NCBI RefSeq assembly: GCF_001625305.1
Contig: NW_017802913.1
Location: 563,042-627,041, forward strand
DNA: 64,000 nucleotides
Direction of reading: 5' to 3'
DNA from: Branchiostoma belcheri
Lineage: Eukaryota > Chordata > Leptocardii > Amphioxiformes > Branchiostomatidae
Below, one piece after another: positions 54,401 to 60,400 of this stretch. How positions within the stretch are numbered: the first letter of the stretch is position 1; every line of letters begins with the position of its first letter. The notes under the pieces are model-generated. The model was not told the DNA's origin. It was given only the letters and a program-made list of their open reading frames with translations, and made no database searches. Both the position numbers and the translations under genes were made by a program.

Positions 54401-57400
54401 ACTAGTTCGGTATTAGGGATGGGTCGGAATTAGGGCACCCCCCGTTACTGGATAGAGTTCAGTACTAAGGACCTTAGAACAAAACTCTATCTACTTCACA
54501 AAACATGCCTGTCCTTAGTACTGAACACTATCTAGTATTCAATAAAAACATGTCTTCAGTTCCAAAAGAATGAAGGGACACACAAAATACACTAGTATTC
54601 TTTTTTAGGTTGGATAGGCACATAAAATCAGCCATGACTTCATCAGGAGCTCTATGAATGTTTTCATGTTTACTTGTAGATTATGGCAGAATCTAGGGTG
54701 ATTTTAAAAATTCTGCTCCCACACAGAATTAGCCGTACAGTCACTGGGAGTCCCACAGAAGCCTGTCTAAAAGCTGGTGTCAAAACATCTTATCCTTGTG
54801 GCGTCAGGTGGCGTAGTAGACTAAGTAGAGCGTTCGAATATGAAGCGGGAGACCCGGCTTTGTTTATTTTATTTATTTTTATTTATTCCACTTCACAGAA
54901 TTCCACTTCACAGAAGTTTAACATTCTGAGGGGAGACGGCAACAGGAACAGTATGTTCCTCTCCGAGGCCGACTCCCCTACAGACACATGAAATTACATT
55001 ATGATAATTAGTACAAGCAATTAAAAAAAAATATAAAAACAAATACAAATAAAACAAGCTAAACAAACAGTCGCTACGTGGACAAACAAATGGCACATCG
55101 GCAAGTGGAGGTCCAGGTGTACATACATTTTCTGTTATAAAGCTGTCGTTTAGGCGGGAAGTGTAGTGAGATATTAACAATTTTTTTACAGAGTTTAAAC
55201 TGAGACTTGAGTACATGTGCTGGCGGATATGTAACGGTAATTTGTTCCAGATAATTGCAATGCGACTAAAGTAAGAATGTGTAAATGTTTCGGATCTACA
55301 AGGACGTGGTACAAGCTGGTATTGGTCAGAGTAGCGAAGTGATCTACCGGGTATTGAAATATTAAGTACATGATGAATATTAATACAATAAAAGTTACGA
55401 AAACATTTGAAGAGAAATAATACATCAAAAAGTTCACGTCTAAAACACAAAGGCAACAGTTGGATTCTGGCTAGTCTTTCCCTGTAGTTAACTTCATAGT
55501 TATTACAAATATACTTACTAGCATGTCTTTGTACACTTTCTACTTTGCGGAGAAGAAATCTGGTATGCGGTGCCCAAACCTGACAGCAATAATCTATATG
55601 CGGTATCACAAGTGCACGGTACAAATTGAGAGATTTAACTGAGAAAGGGGCGTTAAATCCTACAGATCTCTGAATCATTGCAAGTGTGGAGTTACATTTA
55701 GACACCTTCCTAAGTACATGTGCGTTCCATGAGAGAGTTTGTTGAACATGAACACCTAGGTCATCATAGCTGGTGGATCGGTTGAGTACAGAATCTGCAA
55801 TACTATAGGAGTAATGAACGGGAGATGGTTTACGAGTAATACTAATCACTGTACATTTAGAAGGGTGAAATTTCATCTGCCATGCATCCCCCCAGGCTAC
55901 AAGACGATCGAGGTCCGATTGAAATCTGATACAGTCAAAAACGGAAGTAATTTCTCTAAAACACTTGGCATCGTCCGCAAACATAGCCATACGACCAAAC
56001 TGAACACAATCCGGTAGATCATTAACGTATAACAAGAATAAAAAAAGGACCTAGTATGGATCCCTGAGGAACACCTGACAACACTGGTAAGTACTTGGAC
56101 GTCTGACCCTCAACGACAGTTCTCTGTAAACGGCCTGAAAGGTAGTTGTCAAATAATGCAATAAGCTGGCCAGAAAACCCAAAAGATTTTAGTTTATGCA
56201 CTAGGAGTTTATGAGAGACACTGTCAAAAGCCTTACAGAAGTCCAAAAATATTACATCTACTTGCCCAGATTTGTCCAATACTGCTCCAATTTCATCGTA
56301 AACTTCCAATAATTGAGTAGTAGTGGATTTAAACTTAATAAAACCATGTTGAAGGGGGTATAAGGTGTTTGACAATAACTGATAAAGAGAGTTAAGGATA
56401 CACCTCTCAAAAACTTTGCTTGTAATACATAATAAAGAGACTGGTCTGTAATTCGACACAACACTCTTATCCCCCTTCTTCTTAAAAACAGGAGTGATAT
56501 TAGCTTTTTTCCACATACTTGGAATTTTAGCGATGTTCATACACAGTTTAAATTTTTCCAGGGAAGGGGCTAATACACCCGCACATCTGTTTAAAACAAT
56601 AGCAGGTAAATCATCAGGTCCAGTGGCCTTATTTACATCCAGGTTAGACAAAATATGTTCAATACTGTTGACAGAGAAGTACACATAAGAAATATCAGGT
56701 ACAGTCATGTCTACGTTCAGGTCGGGCAACGTGGGTTCCTCCTCCGTGTGATTAAAGACGGAGAAAAAGAACCTGTTAAACATGTTGGCCTTATCCTGAG
56801 GAGACTCTGCATAGACATCCTGAAGTTTCAGTTTGTTAGGTAGGGATTTAGACTTGGTTTTGGTACGAAAAAATGACCAAAATCGTTTGGGATTCTCGAC
56901 CACTACATCACCTAAATCATTGATATACTTTGAGTACTTTTTGTTCAACATTTTCTTCAGGATGTTTCGCAGGCGTCTAAATTTGACCCAATCACACTGT
57001 TTGTTTGTTCTTTTTGCTTTAGCCCAAGCTGTACGTTTGCGTTTTTTCAGGTGTCTCACCTCGGAGTCAATCCATGGAGGAGCAGTTGAATCTTTAATCT
57101 TTGATCCCGAGTTGTACCCGGGACATGTCTGAACATGCCCCTTGACGTTGCGCCCTTGAGAAAGGCATTTTACACAACTTTCCTCACTCCACCCATGTGT
57201 GAATGGGTACCTAACTTCGGTTGGGGAAAGTTGTATTGAGGTCACCTTGTGGCGCCGAATGGCAGTCACACAGACCCTTGCGACAGTTCCACAAAAATCT
57301 GTGGAGCAAATGTGTGTATCATGCATATTATGTGATTGTTGTGATTTGTATTTGATACCCCACATCAATTCAGCCGTATAAAGGCTGTGACTGCATGGGT

Positions 57401-60400
57401 ACTGTTTGGACAATAAAAACCATTGCAGATAACTTTGACATGACCTGCACCAGAAAAAATTTATTTTCACCATTAAAAATATAACATCTACAGTTATGAT
57501 ACTGCCATGGCAAAGTTATATTACTTCTGAATCAGTAAAGCATATTACATACTTGGGAAGGTACTGTCCAGTTTCCCTCAGGAATGTAGTGATCTCTGCT
57601 AGAAGCTGACAGGCGGCCATCTTTAGTGCATATGGACAAGGGTCCCCAGTAGAACCAGACATTCCTGCAGGAAACAATGAGACAATATAGTATAGGTCAA
57701 TCATAAGCTATTACAGAATCATTCAGTAAGTTCAGTAAGTGTGAGTCACTAAGAGGGTGACTGAGAACTAGTGAGAAGTGAGATAGCAAACCTAGTTATA
57801 TCATCCATGGTTATATTTGATGTTCTTTGAAAGATACAGGACATATTGTCAACACTTTATTCATGTTTCTGCCATTATTAAAGAATTTCAGTAGAACATG
57901 TGACACGCATGAATGTTCAAGTACAGGTACAGGTCCGGACCTGGACCTAAACCTCTGTACCTGTACCTGATATTACAAAAAGGTACGCAGCCCTAGTGTA
58001 GACCATTAGGCTAAGATTCAAACACATCATTTGGAAATATCAAGAAATTTACCCCAAAGAAATGTTGGTTCATAAAGGAAATACATTGTACAGGGCCTGA
58101 CCTTATAATTTTTCCATAGTGTGTATGTGGAGTGTACTAAGCTACATTTGTGTAGTATATACCTTCATCCATGAAGTCTTCCTCTAGGTCATCTTTCTTC
58201 ATCTGAGTTCTGGTCACCTCCTCTTGAAAGGATCCAAACATGCACACAGACTTTTGGCTGTCCTGGTGTAGGATCTCCTTCAGTCGCCATCCTACAGCCT
58301 GGAATCAGGAGAAAGTATCATGAAGCAGATACTTCTGGCATATGGCATACCAACAGACACAGTCAATGCAGGGATGGAAATACAGGGTGCATGAGCACCT
58401 TAGTGATCCCAAATTTGGAGCTGTGCACCCATTTTTTTTTTCTGTGGGTGCACCAGTGCACCCAAATATTTTCTTATGTTTAACGTATGTAAAGATGTTA
58501 AATGTAGAGTAGTTACAGCAATATTCTTAACATTTAAGAAATAATAATATTATTGTAACAGCTAATTATAGTTTTTGCAGACATTTTATCTTATATGGTG
58601 CACTGGAAATATTTTTTGTGCACCCAAATTTTAGGTTGGGTGCACCAGTGCACCTACAATGTATTTCCAAAATGAATTTAGAGCCCTGCAATGCCATCAT
58701 GATGTTGTACTGGGGAACACAAGCCATTGTTACATCCCCTGGCAATACAGAACCTTTCAACATCATAGCTGGTGTACTGAACCCTACATGTATCTGTTTG
58801 TCATTTGTCACACTTCTTGAAGGTACATCCCACAAAGGACCTGCTCTACGCTGACTCCGCCCTATATGATTTTATGTCATACCTGGGCCGCGATTACATT
58901 CGATACGGGTGTTCCGGCCCGTGTGATAACTAGCGGTACGGCCCGGGGGCTTTTAACGCGTACAGTCTGGGATTCCAAATGTTCCATAATTATAATTATT
59001 CAAACGGGTTTCGCCCTAACCGCTTTTGAAAATTCGAGTACAAAATTCGGACGTTGGAATTGATGTTGTTGCATTTTTTGGCTTTAGGGACACCAAATTT
59101 TCGCTCATTTCGCATTGAAAGGCATGTTTTCTTGGGTGGGTACGACATAAATAAAATACAACACGGTGTATTCCACATCGCCCTCGGTCCCAGCCCTCCC
59201 GCGAGTCGGATCTCCCTCAGGCGATCTGACGCATGGTCAGACTGCTACCTCAGGCGATAAGGAATACCCGGTGTTGTATTTTATTATGTATATCCCAAGT
59301 AGACATCCACGAGAGGAGACTGTTTTGCTGGTCATTTATGGAGAGATTATCAGTGACGTTTTTCTCTAGGCTCCAAACATCAGGGCATGCAAGTGTTGGC
59401 AGACAACACACAACCTACATACATCAACTGTGTGAGGATGTGGGCTTGTACGATTTTGTTAGTTGAAGGTTAAAAAAAAGGATAGAGGATCCGGAGTGCT
59501 GCCAATCTGTGTCAGGGAACCAGCAGAAGTATAATCAAAACCTGGATACTAACAAAAAAAGTATGACTGTGAAGGGCAACTTGGCAACCGGGTAAAAATA
59601 AGAGCATGCATGTAACTATTAGGCCACAGCAAGTAAATTTTATGGATTACATCCTCCGCAGACTCCAAATCTAATGCGAGCAGGCGAATAAAAAACAAGA
59701 CGGGCCGAAAAAAACAAGGTTCCTACAATTTAAAAGTTTGACTCAATCATTGTACTAATGGTTTTGATTCAGTTAAGGAACATCACATATACACAGCCAG
59801 CATCACATATCACTGCATCAAAGTAAGAAACAAAACATTAGATCAGAGCCTTTTCTTGCCTCATCTCTTCATAGTTATCTGCCATCCACCTTCCAGCATG
59901 GCAACAGACATCTTTGCCCATTTTCAGCATATTAACAACAAAATTTCTTTTTTTTTTCCAAAATCAGGCAAAAATGCGCGCGCTGATGTCATCCATAAAG
60001 ATTACTTGCTGTGGCCTTAGTACACTTACCTCTCCCCACTGAAAAAACAGTTGTGCTGCGCTCTGCTGGATGTCCACGAGCGCTGTTCCCCCTCCCACCT
60101 CGCGGTTTGTCGTCCTGCGGCGGAGGTTAGTCCGCATGACGCGCATCCAGCCCGGCCACTCCCCACGGTTACACAGGTGGACAAAGTGTGCACATTCCAG
60201 CAGCACGGCTGCTCGAGCAACAACCGGCGCCTCCTGGAACAACCAGAAACATAGAAGTCATATTCTATCATGAAAGTTCATCTGTGTTGAATTATGACAA
60301 TTACCTAATAACTGCCCATGTAATCTACTAGTAGGTTATTCAATAAAATTATTCTGTTACATTTGTACCTTACCCTTACATTGATCCTACTATTTATTCT

